Of a DNA stretch of 64,000 nt, positions 52,165-61,277 are shown one piece after another. The DNA lies in contig CBDBPW010000001.1 of assembly GCA_965209045.1 (NCBI GenBank), forward strand, positions 1,178,001 through 1,242,000, written 5' to 3'. Origin of the DNA: JAJEFO01 sp965209045. GTDB lineage: Bacteria > Pseudomonadota > Alphaproteobacteria > Rhodobacterales > Rhodobacteraceae. The first letter of the stretch is position 1. Every line of letters begins with the position of its first letter. The translations under genes and the position numbers were made by a program. Under the pieces are notes generated by a model, which did not search any database, was not told the DNA's origin, and saw only the letters and a program-made list of their open reading frames with translations.

Positions 52165-54402
52165 ATGACCCGGATTCCCTCGAAAGAAGACATCCTTGCC
52201 TGGGTCTCCGACAACCCGTCGAAGGCGTCGAAACGCGAGATTGCAAGAGCTTTCGGCATCAGGGGCCCGGCCCGGCTTGATCTCAAGCGTCAACTGAAGG
52301 AACTGGAAGCAGACGGCCGGCTCTCGAAGCGCCGGAAAGCCTGTCGCGATCCGGACAGCCTTCCGCCTGTATCGGTTCTGCAGGTCGAAAGGGTCGACAC
52401 CGATGGAGACCTGGTCGCGCGCCCGCTGGAGCGGCAAGGCCAGGAGCAGGCGCCGTCGGCCCTGGTCGTGCCGAGATCCGGCGATCCCGCGCTGGCACCG
52501 GGAGACCGCTTTCTCGCGCGCCTCGAAGAGATCAAGGGCGACACGCACGCTTACGAAGCCCGTGTCATCCGCCGCATCGGCACCTCCCATGGCAAGATCC
52601 TGGGAATTTTTCGCAAGTCGGATTCCGGCGGACGCATCGTGCCGGTTGACAAGGGTGCGTCGAGGGAATGGCGTGTGCCGCCAGGCGCGGATGGCGGAGC
52701 GAAGGACGGCGAACTGGTCGAAGCCGGGCAGACCGGCCCAAGGGCGCGCCTGGGCCTTCCTCACGCACGCATTGCCGCATGCCTCGGCGACCCGTCGCGG
52801 CCCAGGTCCGTTTCGCTGATCGCCATTCACCAGCACGGACTTCGGGACGACTTTCCACATGAGGTCATCGCGGAAGCGGAAGCTGCGCGGCCCGCGGGCT
52901 CCGGCATGCGAGCGGACCTGACATCGCTGCCTTTCGTCACGATCGATCCGGCCGACGCGCGCGACCATGACGATGCGGTCTGGGCCGAACCTGACCTGGC
53001 TCGGGACAACGAAGGCGGGCACGTCCTTTGGGTCGCGATCGCCGACGTCGCACACTACGTCAGGCCCGGAAGCGCCCTTGATCTCGAGGCCCGAGAGCGT
53101 GGAAACTCGACATACTTCCCGGATCGCGTGGTCCCGATGCTTCCCGACCGCCTGTCCGGCGATCTTTGCTCGCTCCACGAAGGCGTGCCGCGGCCATGCA
53201 TTGCCGTCCGTCTCGTGATTGACGCAAGCGGCGAACTGATCGCGCACGAATTCCAGCGCGCCCTGATGCGCTCGGCGGCCTCGCTCAGCTATGAAGAGTC
53301 GCAGGCCGCCCTGGACGGCCGGCCCAACGACAGGACGGGACCGCTGCGAGACACGGTCCTGAAACCGCTCCAGGCCGCCCATGCCGCGCTTCGACGCGCC
53401 CGCGACCGCCGCCAGCCGCTCGAGCTCGACCTCCCGGAGCGAGAGATCGTCCTGGACGAGGACGGCACGGTCAGATCGGTTGCGTTCAAGGAGCGGCTGG
53501 ACATGCATCGGTTGATTGAGGAGTTCATGGTTCTCGCCAATGTTGCAGCCGCGCGGACGCTCATCAGCGGCAGGACGCCACTCCTGTTCCGGGTTCACGA
53601 GGAGCCGTCACGCGAGAAGATCCGTGCATTGAACGAGATCGCCAAGGCGGCCGGGCTTCCCTTCAGCGCCGGCACGGTCCTGAGTAACCGGCACCTCAAC
53701 CGGCTGCTCGCCGCCGCAGCGGGAACGGATGACGGCGCGCTCATAAATCTCTCGGTGCTGCGCTCGATGACGCAGGCATATTACAGTTCGAGAAACTTTG
53801 GGCATTTCGGGCTCGCATTGAAGGCCTATGCCCACTTCACGTCTCCCATTCGGCGCTACGCGGACCTCGTGGTCCATCGGGCGCTGATCCGTGCCCACGG
53901 CTGGGGAGACGATGGCCTGACGGACACGGAGGCGGAGCGGCTCGACGCCACTGCCGAGCGCGTCTCCAACACCGAACGGCGTTCCATGCAGGCCGAGCGT
54001 GACACAAATGACCGCTACCTGGCGGCGTACATGGCTGACCGGGTCGGAACAGAGCTCTCCGGGCGCGTTTCCGGAGTCCAGCGCTTCGGGGCGTTCGTCG
54101 AACTTGACGGAACAGGGGCGGACGGGCTCATTCCCGTGCGCGAGATCGGAAACGAGCACTTCCATTTCGATCGCGACGATCGGACCTTGACAGGCGACGA
54201 CACGAACACCGTGATTTCGGTCGGGCAGCGGGTGCTGGTCCGGCTGGCCGAGGCGGTCCCGGTTACTGGCGGCATCTTGCTGGAACTTCTTGAGGTCGAC
54301 GGCAAGCCGCTGCCACGGGCGCGCAGGATTCGCATGCCCGCGCATCGAAAGGCGACCAGGGCCCGGAAGAGGGCGGCAAGGATTAAGCGGAAGGGGAAAT
54401 GA
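52165..54402 (+). CDS. rnr: ribonuclease R
   Basis: A 745-residue exoribonuclease. I start at MTRIPSKEDILAWVSDNPSK, the family start with its winged-helix domain. Cold-shock-type domains follow (RIVPVDKGASREWRV). The RNB catalytic domain holds FVTIDPADARDHDDAVWAEP with the metal-binding aspartates and later SYEESQAALDGRP. The S1 domain (GRVSGVQRFGAFVELDGTGA) and a basic tail (RKATRARKRAARIKRKGK) end it. It degrades structured RNA in the 3' to 5' direction. The stop overlaps the next gene by four bases. Confidence 0.95.
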   Translation: MTRIPSKEDILAWVSDNPSKASKREIARAFGIRGPARLDLKRQLKELEADGRLSKRRKACRDPDSLPPVSVLQVERVDTDGDLVARPLERQGQEQAPSALVVPRSGDPALAPGDRFLARLEEIKGDTHAYEARVIRRIGTSHGKILGIFRKSDSGGRIVPVDKGASREWRVPPGADGGAKDGELVEAGQTGPRARLGLPHARIAACLGDPSRPRSVSLIAIHQHGLRDDFPHEVIAEAEAARPAGSGMRADLTSLPFVTIDPADARDHDDAVWAEPDLARDNEGGHVLWVAIADVAHYVRPGSALDLEARERGNSTYFPDRVVPMLPDRLSGDLCSLHEGVPRPCIAVRLVIDASGELIAHEFQRALMRSAASLSYEESQAALDGRPNDRTGPLRDTVLKPLQAAHAALRRARDRRQPLELDLPEREIVLDEDGTVRSVAFKERLDMHRLIEEFMVLANVAAARTLISGRTPLLFRVHEEPSREKIRALNEIAKAAGLPFSAGTVLSNRHLNRLLAAAAGTDDGALINLSVLRSMTQAYYSSRNFGHFGLALKAYAHFTSPIRRYADLVVHRALIRAHGWGDDGLTDTEAERLDATAERVSNTERRSMQAERDTNDRYLAAYMADRVGTELSGRVSGVQRFGAFVELDGTGADGLIPVREIGNEHFHFDRDDRTLTGDDTNTVISVGQRVLVRLAEAVPVTGGILLELLEVDGKPLPRARRIRMPAHRKATRARKRAARIKRKGK

Positions 54403-55568
54403 CTGTCCGTGATGCGGCAGGGCCCAGCATGCCGGATGTGGCCGGATCGGACATCCGTCTCCGACGCTGGATCGACCGGTTTCGAAAAAGAGCCCGCGCT
54501 GCCGGCATTCGCGACGGCGCCTTTGACGCCGCGTTTCATGGCGTTCGCTACAATGCGGGCGTGATCCGAAGCGACCGGAACCAGCCGGAATTCACCCGGC
54601 GGATCTGGAGCTATCTGGACGCGGTGGTCTCGGATGCGCGCGTGAGGGACGGACGGGCGGCGCTGCAACGGAACCGGCGGCTGCTGGCAGAGATCGAGGC
54701 AAAGTTCGATGTCGAGACTGCAATCCTGGCAGCCGTCTGGGGAGCCGAGAGCGACTTCGGCGCGTGTCGTGGCGACACGCCCGTGATCGAGGCGCTGGCG
54801 ACGCTGGCTTTCGACGGGCGACGGGCGCGATTCTTCGAGGATCAGCTGATTGCGGCCTTGAAGATCGTCCAGACCCGAGACATCTCTCCGAAGCGCCTGA
54901 AGGGAAGCTGGGCCGGTGGCATGGGGCACGCCCAGTTCATGCCGACGACGTATCTTGACCATGCAGTGAGCTTTCGAGGCGAAGGGCGATCCGACATCTG
55001 GTCGGATGATCCGGCCGATGCGCTGGCATCGACGGCATCCTTTCTTCGGCGCTGCGGCTGGCGGAAGGGACAGCCCTGGGGCATGGAGGTCGTGCTTTCG
55101 CGCGGATTCGATCTCGCGCTCGCAGACCGGCGCGTCAGGAAGACCGTCGATGGCTGGACTGCCAAGGGTGTCCGCGACGCCAGGGGCCGGCCCATTCCTG
55201 ACCACGGGTTCGCCTCGATCCTGACGCCGGCCGGCGTGCGTGGTGCCGCCTTCATGATCTTCGACAACTTCCATGTCATCAGGCAGTACAACGCCGCGGA
55301 TGCCTACGTGATCGCGGTGGGCCATCTAGCGGATCGCCTGGACGGCGGCGAGCCGATCCGGTCCCGCTGGCCGCGGAAAGACAGGAATCTCGGCCGTGCC
55401 GAGAAGTTTGAGATGCAGCGGCTGCTGACGGCGCGCGGATTCGACACGCAAGGCACGGACGGGATCATCGGGCCGAACACGACGGATGCGATCCGGGCGT
55501 TTCAGGCGAGCCGGGGATTGCCGCCTGACGGCTATGCGAGTCATGACGTTCTGGAGCGTCTCAAGTGA
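54399..55568 (+). CDS. lytic murein transglycosylase (MltB-type) with peptidoglycan-binding domain
   Basis: A 389-residue protein. The SLT_2/MltB domain contains the catalytic glutamate in ILAAVWGAESDFGACRGDTP, then GGMGHAQFMPTTYLDHAVSF. The last 65 residues form a PG_binding_1 domain (FEMQRLLTARGFDTQGTDGI then IGPNTTDAIRAFQASRGLP). The enzyme should cleave glycan strands with 1,6-anhydro ring formation. No signal peptide or lipobox is visible and no in-frame upstream start exists, although such enzymes act in the periplasm. It overlaps rnr by four bases and ends eight bases into tag on the other strand. Confidence 0.88.
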   Translation: MTVRDAAGPSMPDVAGSDIRLRRWIDRFRKRARAAGIRDGAFDAAFHGVRYNAGVIRSDRNQPEFTRRIWSYLDAVVSDARVRDGRAALQRNRRLLAEIEAKFDVETAILAAVWGAESDFGACRGDTPVIEALATLAFDGRRARFFEDQLIAALKIVQTRDISPKRLKGSWAGGMGHAQFMPTTYLDHAVSFRGEGRSDIWSDDPADALASTASFLRRCGWRKGQPWGMEVVLSRGFDLALADRRVRKTVDGWTAKGVRDARGRPIPDHGFASILTPAGVRGAAFMIFDNFHVIRQYNAADAYVIAVGHLADRLDGGEPIRSRWPRKDRNLGRAEKFEMQRLLTARGFDTQGTDGIIGPNTTDAIRAFQASRGLPPDGYASHDVLERLK

Positions 55569-56139
55569 GATCGGCGCCTTTCCAGCATCCTCGGTAGTGG
55601 TCGTTCACGACGCCGACTGCCTGGAGATAGGCGTAGATGATCGTGGGCCCCACGAAGGTCATGCCGCGACGTTTCAGGGCCCTCGAGATTTCTTCGGCCA
55701 GCGGCGTTACCGCCGGAATGTCCGTGACTCTCTTCCAGTTGCCCCGGATGGGAGTTCCATCCACGTGGTCCCAGAGCCAGTCTGCGAACGTTCCGCATTC
55801 GCCCTGCATTTCCAGAAAGACGCGTGCGTTCGTCCGGGCGGCCGGCACCTTCTGGCGATGGCGCACGATGGCCGGATTCCGAAGCGCGGCGGCCAGTTCG
55901 CTGTCGCTCATGGCGGCGACCTTCTCGACGTCGAATCCGTGATAGACGTCGCGATAGCCCTCGCGCTTGTTCAGGATCGTTTCCCAGGACAGGCCTGCAT
56001 GCGCGCCCTCGAGAATCAGCATCTCGAAGAGCGTCCGATCGTCATGAACGGGCACGCCCCATTCCGTGTCGTGATAATGGGCATAGAGCTTTGACCTTGA
56101 ACCAAAGCAGCGTGGCCTTTCGTCAATTGGATCGGGCAT
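55561..56139 (-). CDS. tag: DNA-3-methyladenine glycosylase I
   Basis: A 192-residue base-excision enzyme removing 3-methyladenine. YAHYHDTEWGVPVHDDRTLF then EMLILEGAHAGLSWETILNK is the family core. The zinc site has an early cysteine (RPRCFG), an early histidine, and the late pair NDHYRGCW. The glutamate of the binding pocket lies in MLILEGA. Its 3' end overlaps the end of the convergent transglycosylase gene by eight bases, and the dnaE2-type gene is 30 bases upstream on the same strand. Confidence 0.94.
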   Translation of the reverse strand: MPDPIDERPRCFGSRSKLYAHYHDTEWGVPVHDDRTLFEMLILEGAHAGLSWETILNKREGYRDVYHGFDVEKVAAMSDSELAAALRNPAIVRHRQKVPAARTNARVFLEMQGECGTFADWLWDHVDGTPIRGNWKRVTDIPAVTPLAEEISRALKRRGMTFVGPTIIYAYLQAVGVVNDHYRGCWKGADLT

Positions 56140-56169
56140 TGTCTGGCCTCGTTCAGTTCCGGAGCCAGG

Positions 56170-59100
56170 TCACGGGGCCTGGCCGCATTGGTGAAGGGGA
56201 TTGATCCTGCCCGCCTTTGCTGGAAGGGCCGTGCGTTCCCGGGATCGGGATGGTTCCGAGCTGTCCCGTGGAAGGAGGCAGCCGTCGGGCTTTCCTCTTT
56301 GTGCCTGGTTGCCATCGGGCTGCGCTTGCGGTGTCAGCCGATGCCTGAGAAAGGCCATTGGATGGGCGCGGAGCGTCAGTCGCATCGTGACATAATCCTC
56401 GACCACGTGCTCGCCCGGGGTCATTTCAGGCAGGTGCGCTGCGGGTTCCTTGATGGCTTCGCCGTCGAGGTCGCTGGCAAAAAGCGGAAGGGGCTTGGTC
56501 GAGGAGATGGCACTTGCCGCCCAGATCGCGTCGCGCCTCGAAATCCCGAGGTTCCCGAAAGCGTCGGCTTCAGCCAGCGCTTGCAGAACGTGCGGCCTGG
56601 TTCCGGCCTTGCGCCAGACGTCCTCGACCGAGCGATATCCGTTGCCGCGAGCGGCCATGATCCAGATTCCGTCCTCTTCGCTCATGGATTTCATCTGCCG
56701 GAAGCCAAGCCTCAAGGCCAGTCTGCCACCGCCACCGGGTTGCATGACGTTGTCCCAGGCGGACTCGTTGATGTCGAGCGGGAGCACCTCGACCCCGTGC
56801 TCCCGGGCATCCCTGATGATCTGGGCCGGAGCATAGAAGCCCATTGGCTGGGAGTTCAGGAGCGCGCAAGCGAAGATGCCCGGATGGAAGCATTTGATCC
56901 AGGCCGAAATGTAGACGAGGATGGCGAAGGAAGCCGCATGGCTTTCGGGAAACCCGTAGCTCCCGAAGCCTTCGAGCTGGGAAAAGCAGCGCTCGGCGAA
57001 ATCGTCCTCGTATCCGTTTTCGCGCATGCCCTTGAGGAAGCGGTTCCGGAAATCGCTGATGTTCCCATGTCTCTTGAACGTGGCGAGCGAGCGCCTCAAC
57101 CGGTCCGCCTCGTCTGGCGAGAAGCCCGCGCCAGCTATGGCGATCTGCATGGCCTGCTCCTGGAACAGGGGCACGCCGTTGGTCTTGCCAAGTATCTCCG
57201 CGAGCTCGCCCGACGGGTACTCGATTTTCTCCTCGCCGTTTCGCCGCCTGAGATAGGGGTGGACCATGTCACCCTGGATGGGCCCCGGACGGATGATCGC
57301 GACCTGGATGACGAGATCGTGAAAGTTGCGTGGCTTCATGCGCGGCAGGAAGTTCATCTGGGCACGGCTTTCGACCTGGAAGACGCCAAGCGAGTCTGCC
57401 TTGCAGAGCATGTCGTAGACTTCCTTTTCGTGGGGCGGTTGCTCTTCCATCGAGTGCTCGATCCGGTGATGAAGCCTGAGCAGATCGAACGCCTTCCGGA
57501 TGCAGGAGAGCATGCCAAGGGCCAGGACATCGACCTTCAGGATCCTGAGGGCATCAATGTCGTCCTTGTCCCAGCAGATGACGGTCCGACCCTCCATGGT
57601 GGCGTTCTCTATGGGGACAAGCTCGTCGAGGCGGCCTTCAGTGATGACGAAGCCGCCGACATGCTGCGAGAGGTGGCGGGGAAAACCCTGGATCTGGGAG
57701 ACAAGCTCGAGCGTTTGCGACAGATGGCGGTCGTCGGGATCAAAGCCGACCTCGCGGAGCCGCTGCGCCGCCATGCCGGAGGTGTCGAAGAAGCCCCAGA
57801 GCTGGGACGAGATCGCGCTGACCGCATCCGCGGTGAGACCCATGGCGCGACCCACTTCTCGAATTGCGCGCTTGCCACGGTAATGCACGACCGTGGCGCA
57901 GAGCCCGGCGCGATCCCGCCCGTATCGGTCATAGATGTGCTGGATCACTTCCTCGCGGCGCTCATGCTCGAAGTCGACGTCGATGTCGGGCGCCTCCTCC
58001 CGGGCCTCCGAAACGAAGCGCTCAAAGACCATGGAGCCGATCTCCGGCGAAACCGAGGTGATGCCCAGGCAGTAGCATACCACTGAATTTGCAGCGCTTC
58101 CCCGGCCCTGGCAGAAAATGCCCCGGGAGCGGGCGAAATCCACCACGTCGTAGACGGTGAGGAAATACGGTTCGTATTCCAGCTTGGCGATCAGCGCCAG
58201 TTCATGCTCGAGAAGGTTTCGCACGCGCTCGGGGGCGGAGTCCCGGGGATAGCGTTTCTCGAGCCCCCTGTAGGCAAGTTCGCGCAGGCGTTCGGCGGCG
58301 GATTGTCCTCCGGCGACTTCCGAGGGATATTCGTAGCGGAGTTCGTCGAGCGAGAAGGCGAGGGATGCCGCCAGCCGGGCGGCGCGGTCGACGGCCTCGC
58401 CATGGGGGCCAAGCAGGCGGCGCATCTCCGCCTCGTCCCGCAATCTCTGCTCGGAATTCGCGAGGGCTGCGCGGCCCAGGTCCTTGACCTGCACGCCGAT
58501 GCGGATCGCGGTCAGCACGTCCGCGAGCTTGCGGCGGGAGCCGTGATGCATGCGGGGGGTCGCGGAGGCGACGGCAGGAAGGCCGATCTGCCTCGCAAGC
58601 CTGGCGAGATTGTCGAAGCGTTCGGTGTCCTGCCCGTCATAACGGGGGCTCATCACGAGATGGCTGTCCTGGGGAAAGCGGCGTGACAACCGGTTGGCCT
58701 GTGCCCGCCAGGCGTTCCGGATGCCCCCTGTCCTGGGAGCGTCGCCGGCTTTCCCTTGCCCGGGAGGGCCGGGTTCGGCATTGCCCTTCGGCCCTCTCTC
58801 CTCGGGCGGATGGATCAGGAGGGCGAGATCTGCGCCAAATTCGACAAGGTCATCCATGTAGATGAGGCAGTCACCCTTCTTTGCCCGGAGCCGCCCGCGC
58901 GAGACAAGGCGGCAAAGATTGCCCCAGCCCTTGCGGGTTTTCGGAAGCGCGGTGACGGAAAAGCCGGTGTCGAGCACGATCCGTGCGCCAGGGATCAGGC
59001 GTGGCACGTTCAGTATGGCGGCGGAGGTTTCCTGCGATGAAGGTTCCGTTCCGGTTCCAGCTGCCGCATGCGGGCTGCCGGGCAGGCCCTCAAGCTCCTC

Positions 59101-59409
59101 TGATGCAAGGGTGCCGTTCTTTCGGCGCGCCTTTCCGCCCGGATAGCTTTCAAAAACCTGTCTTTCCTTTTCCCAGCCTTTCATCGGAACGGGCGGGCCT
59201 ATCAGGTCGCCGGCCAGGCGCTCCTTCACTTGCCGTTCGATTTCCCGGGCACGGGCATGTCCCCGCACAACGCCCGCAACCGAGTTCACATCCGCAATCG
59301 CGATGGCCGGGAGGCCAAGGAGCGCGGCACGGTCTACATATTCCTCAGGGTGCGAAGCACCGGTGAGGAAGGTGAAGTTCGACATGGCGCTGAGTTCGGC
59401 GAAGCTCAC
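56170..59409 (-). CDS. dnaE2: error-prone DNA polymerase DnaE2, C-terminal OB domain missing
   Basis: A 1079-residue C-family polymerase. I start at the GTG giving (M)SFAELSAMSNFTFLTGASH, which matches family N-termini; the frame also stays open to a TTG at 59523. The PHP domain comes first (TGASHPEEYVDRAALLGLPA), then the palm with APDIDVDFEHERREEVIQ and the second acidic site WDKDDIDALRILKVDVLAL. The helix-hairpin-helix part ends near HPMAFLRHRL. In related proteins about 100 more residues follow with an OB fold; here a short unrelated tail (TPQAQPDGNQAQRGKPDG...) leads to the stop. No imuA/imuB partners adjoin. DnaE2 normally carries out damage-induced mutagenesis with them. Confidence 0.88.
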   Translation of the reverse strand: MSFAELSAMSNFTFLTGASHPEEYVDRAALLGLPAIAIADVNSVAGVVRGHARAREIERQVKERLAGDLIGPPVPMKGWEKERQVFESYPGGKARRKNGTLASEELEGLPGSPHAAAGTGTEPSSQETSAAILNVPRLIPGARIVLDTGFSVTALPKTRKGWGNLCRLVSRGRLRAKKGDCLIYMDDLVEFGADLALLIHPPEERGPKGNAEPGPPGQGKAGDAPRTGGIRNAWRAQANRLSRRFPQDSHLVMSPRYDGQDTERFDNLARLARQIGLPAVASATPRMHHGSRRKLADVLTAIRIGVQVKDLGRAALANSEQRLRDEAEMRRLLGPHGEAVDRAARLAASLAFSLDELRYEYPSEVAGGQSAAERLRELAYRGLEKRYPRDSAPERVRNLLEHELALIAKLEYEPYFLTVYDVVDFARSRGIFCQGRGSAANSVVCYCLGITSVSPEIGSMVFERFVSEAREEAPDIDVDFEHERREEVIQHIYDRYGRDRAGLCATVVHYRGKRAIREVGRAMGLTADAVSAISSQLWGFFDTSGMAAQRLREVGFDPDDRHLSQTLELVSQIQGFPRHLSQHVGGFVITEGRLDELVPIENATMEGRTVICWDKDDIDALRILKVDVLALGMLSCIRKAFDLLRLHHRIEHSMEEQPPHEKEVYDMLCKADSLGVFQVESRAQMNFLPRMKPRNFHDLVIQVAIIRPGPIQGDMVHPYLRRRNGEEKIEYPSGELAEILGKTNGVPLFQEQAMQIAIAGAGFSPDEADRLRRSLATFKRHGNISDFRNRFLKGMRENGYEDDFAERCFSQLEGFGSYGFPESHAASFAILVYISAWIKCFHPGIFACALLNSQPMGFYAPAQIIRDAREHGVEVLPLDINESAWDNVMQPGGGGRLALRLGFRQMKSMSEEDGIWIMAARGNGYRSVEDVWRKAGTRPHVLQALAEADAFGNLGISRRDAIWAASAISSTKPLPLFASDLDGEAIKEPAAHLPEMTPGEHVVEDYVTMRLTLRAHPMAFLRHRLTPQAQPDGNQAQRGKPDGCLLPRDSSEPSRSRERTALPAKAGRINPLHQCGQAP

Positions 59410-59544
59410 GGGCAATGTCCTGATACGGTCCGGGTTGTGTTCGGACTCTGCGACTCGAAGCAGGATATTCGCCTTTTGTTCTTTTTTCCAGCTTTCTTTT
59501 CCGACCCAGCCTGAAGTCCGCAAGACATGGTCGGAAACCCGTCT

Positions 59545-60441
59545 TCAAACGGCGGCGGCGTTCGGCTCCGGGCGGACCGCACGCTCCCGCTCCTTCTGGA
59601 TCAGCGTAACGAGGTAGCGGTTGTTCCGGACAAAGGCCGTGCTGCTGCGCTCGTCGCCGCGAAGCCGCCTGTCCAGCCGGTGCAGGCGGCGCCGCCCGAA
59701 CGCGAGCTTGGCTGCGCGCGCCAGCAGCCAGCGCATCACGGGCCGTTTCGTGAGAAGCTCGGCATCAACGCGCGCGACCGCATCGCCAAGGACGCGAAGC
59801 AGCCCCTGCTCGATGTCGATCGAGGGGGCCACCGCTTCGGTGATGTCCTCCTGGCGAAGCACCTCTCCGGCGCAAGTCTCGAGGGCTGCCCGGAATTCCG
59901 CGACCGGATGGCCACCGCCCACGGCCCGCGTTTCGCCGCCCGGCGTGAATTGCTCGGACCGGAAACAGTCGGCGATCAGGACATGGCCGCCCGGAGCGGC
60001 CAGATGCAGCGCCTTGTCCAGCGCGACTCGGAGCGGGATGTACTGGAAGCTCTCCGAAAACAGGCACAGGTCGAACGAGGTGTCGCTGTCGAATGCCTCG
60101 AAGGTTGTTTCATGGACGCGCGCGTCAGGCGCGTTTGCCCGACAGCGCTCCGCAAGCGGTCGGGATGGCACGACGATGTCCACACCGTGGCCGAGATCGA
60201 CGAGCTTTCTCGCTGTCTCTCCAGCCCCGCCGCCGATGTCGAGAATCGAGAGCGGACCTTCGGGCAGGAAGCCAAGGAGCCTTTCGGTATATGCTTCCTG
60301 AGCCTTGCCGACGTTTACTGCGACGGGCTCCAGATCGGTCCAGAGGCCGTAGTGCAGGTTCTCGGCGCCGGTCAGCCACCGGATGAAGCTGACCCCCGCA
60401 TCCAGCCCGACCGCTTTCGTATCCACTTTTCCTTTCGGCAT
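59545..60441 (-). CDS. class I SAM-dependent methyltransferase
   Basis: A 298-residue protein. The SAM-binding motif LSILDIGGGAGETARKLVDL (about 64-83) and acidic post-motif DIVVPSRPL are followed by FDLCLFSESFQYIPLRVALD and GGHVLIADCFRSEQF, the usual order of the Methyltransf_11 type. The N-terminal LTGAENLHYGLWTDLEPVAV contains the LHYG pattern shared with gamma-tocopherol/sarcosine-type and MPBQ-like enzymes. The substrate cannot be named. The C-terminal 80 residues are basic. It lies between dnaE2 and rppH, all on the minus strand. Confidence 0.82.
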   Translation of the reverse strand: MPKGKVDTKAVGLDAGVSFIRWLTGAENLHYGLWTDLEPVAVNVGKAQEAYTERLLGFLPEGPLSILDIGGGAGETARKLVDLGHGVDIVVPSRPLAERCRANAPDARVHETTFEAFDSDTSFDLCLFSESFQYIPLRVALDKALHLAAPGGHVLIADCFRSEQFTPGGETRAVGGGHPVAEFRAALETCAGEVLRQEDITEAVAPSIDIEQGLLRVLGDAVARVDAELLTKRPVMRWLLARAAKLAFGRRRLHRLDRRLRGDERSSTAFVRNNRYLVTLIQKERERAVRPEPNAAAV

Positions 60442-60573
60442 GCGGCGGGTTTATCCCTGAGGGACGAAGAGGGAAAGCGGGATGCTCGGCCGACACGGTG
60501 GACGCGACCGCCACGACCTGGACGGGCAACGGATCCTCCGCTGCAACGCATGTCGCGGCGAAATGCCAGGCGC

Positions 60574-61053
60574 CTACGGAGAGGCAGCCAGGTGCGGGCG
60601 GAATGCCGCAATGACCTGCCTGTAGGCAGCGCGCTTGAATGGAACGATGTTTCCGATCACTTCGTCCGGAGTGGACCAGCGCCAACGTGAGAATTCGCGG
60701 TGCTTCTGGTCCAGGTCGATGTCGCTGTCGGTGCCATGGAACCGCATCAGGAACCATCGTTGCTTCTGTCCCCGGTAGCGGCCGTTCCAGAGCTTGCCGG
60801 CGAGATGTTCAGGCAGGTCGTAGAGTATCCAGTCCGGATGCTCGCGCTCAAGGGTGACCAGGGCGGGTGGCACGCCCGTCTCCTCCTCAAGCTCGCGCAA
60901 GGCTGCTGTCCGGGGCGTCTCGCCATTGTCCACGCCGCCTTGAGGCATCTGCCAGGCGCCGGGCGTGTCGACGCGCTCGCCGGTGAAGACGAGGCCTTGG
61001 ACGTTGGCCAGCGCCACGCCTGCACAGGGCCGGTAGGGAAGGGCGATGTTCAT
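60574..61053 (-). CDS. rppH: RNA pyrophosphohydrolase RppH (Nudix)
   Basis: A 159-residue Nudix hydrolase. I take the ATG giving MNIALPYRPCAGVALANVQG, since the longer frame reads the asd upstream region. The Nudix box is GGVDNGETPRTAALRELEEETGV shortened to its key residues G, E, R, E, EE and G at about 39-61. Family features QMPQGGVD and WFLMRFHG are present. RppH removes pyrophosphate from the 5' end of mRNAs and triggers decay. It diverges from asd across 224 bases. Confidence 0.93.
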   Translation of the reverse strand: MNIALPYRPCAGVALANVQGLVFTGERVDTPGAWQMPQGGVDNGETPRTAALRELEEETGVPPALVTLEREHPDWILYDLPEHLAGKLWNGRYRGQKQRWFLMRFHGTDSDIDLDQKHREFSRWRWSTPDEVIGNIVPFKRAAYRQVIAAFRPHLAASP

Positions 61054-61277
61054 GGGCACTGACGTGATTCGAAGGACGCGTGAGGTCAAGGGGAATCCGA
61101 CGTCTTGTCCTGCTGCGGACCGGAAGCGGCGTGGACACTCTGTCGGCACTTTGGCTTGGATGCAGGTCGCTTGACGGATCCAATGCATGCAAGGGTGCGA
61201 GGCGGGACGATTCGCCCTCTTTTCTCCGGCGCGAACAGCCGATATTGGACACCCTCCCAGCAAAGCAGGAGGCCAAG

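Noticed and set aside
56188..58086. 632-codon plus-strand frame opposite dnaE2
   Set aside because: Antisense shadow of the polymerase gene; low-complexity composition and no domain features.
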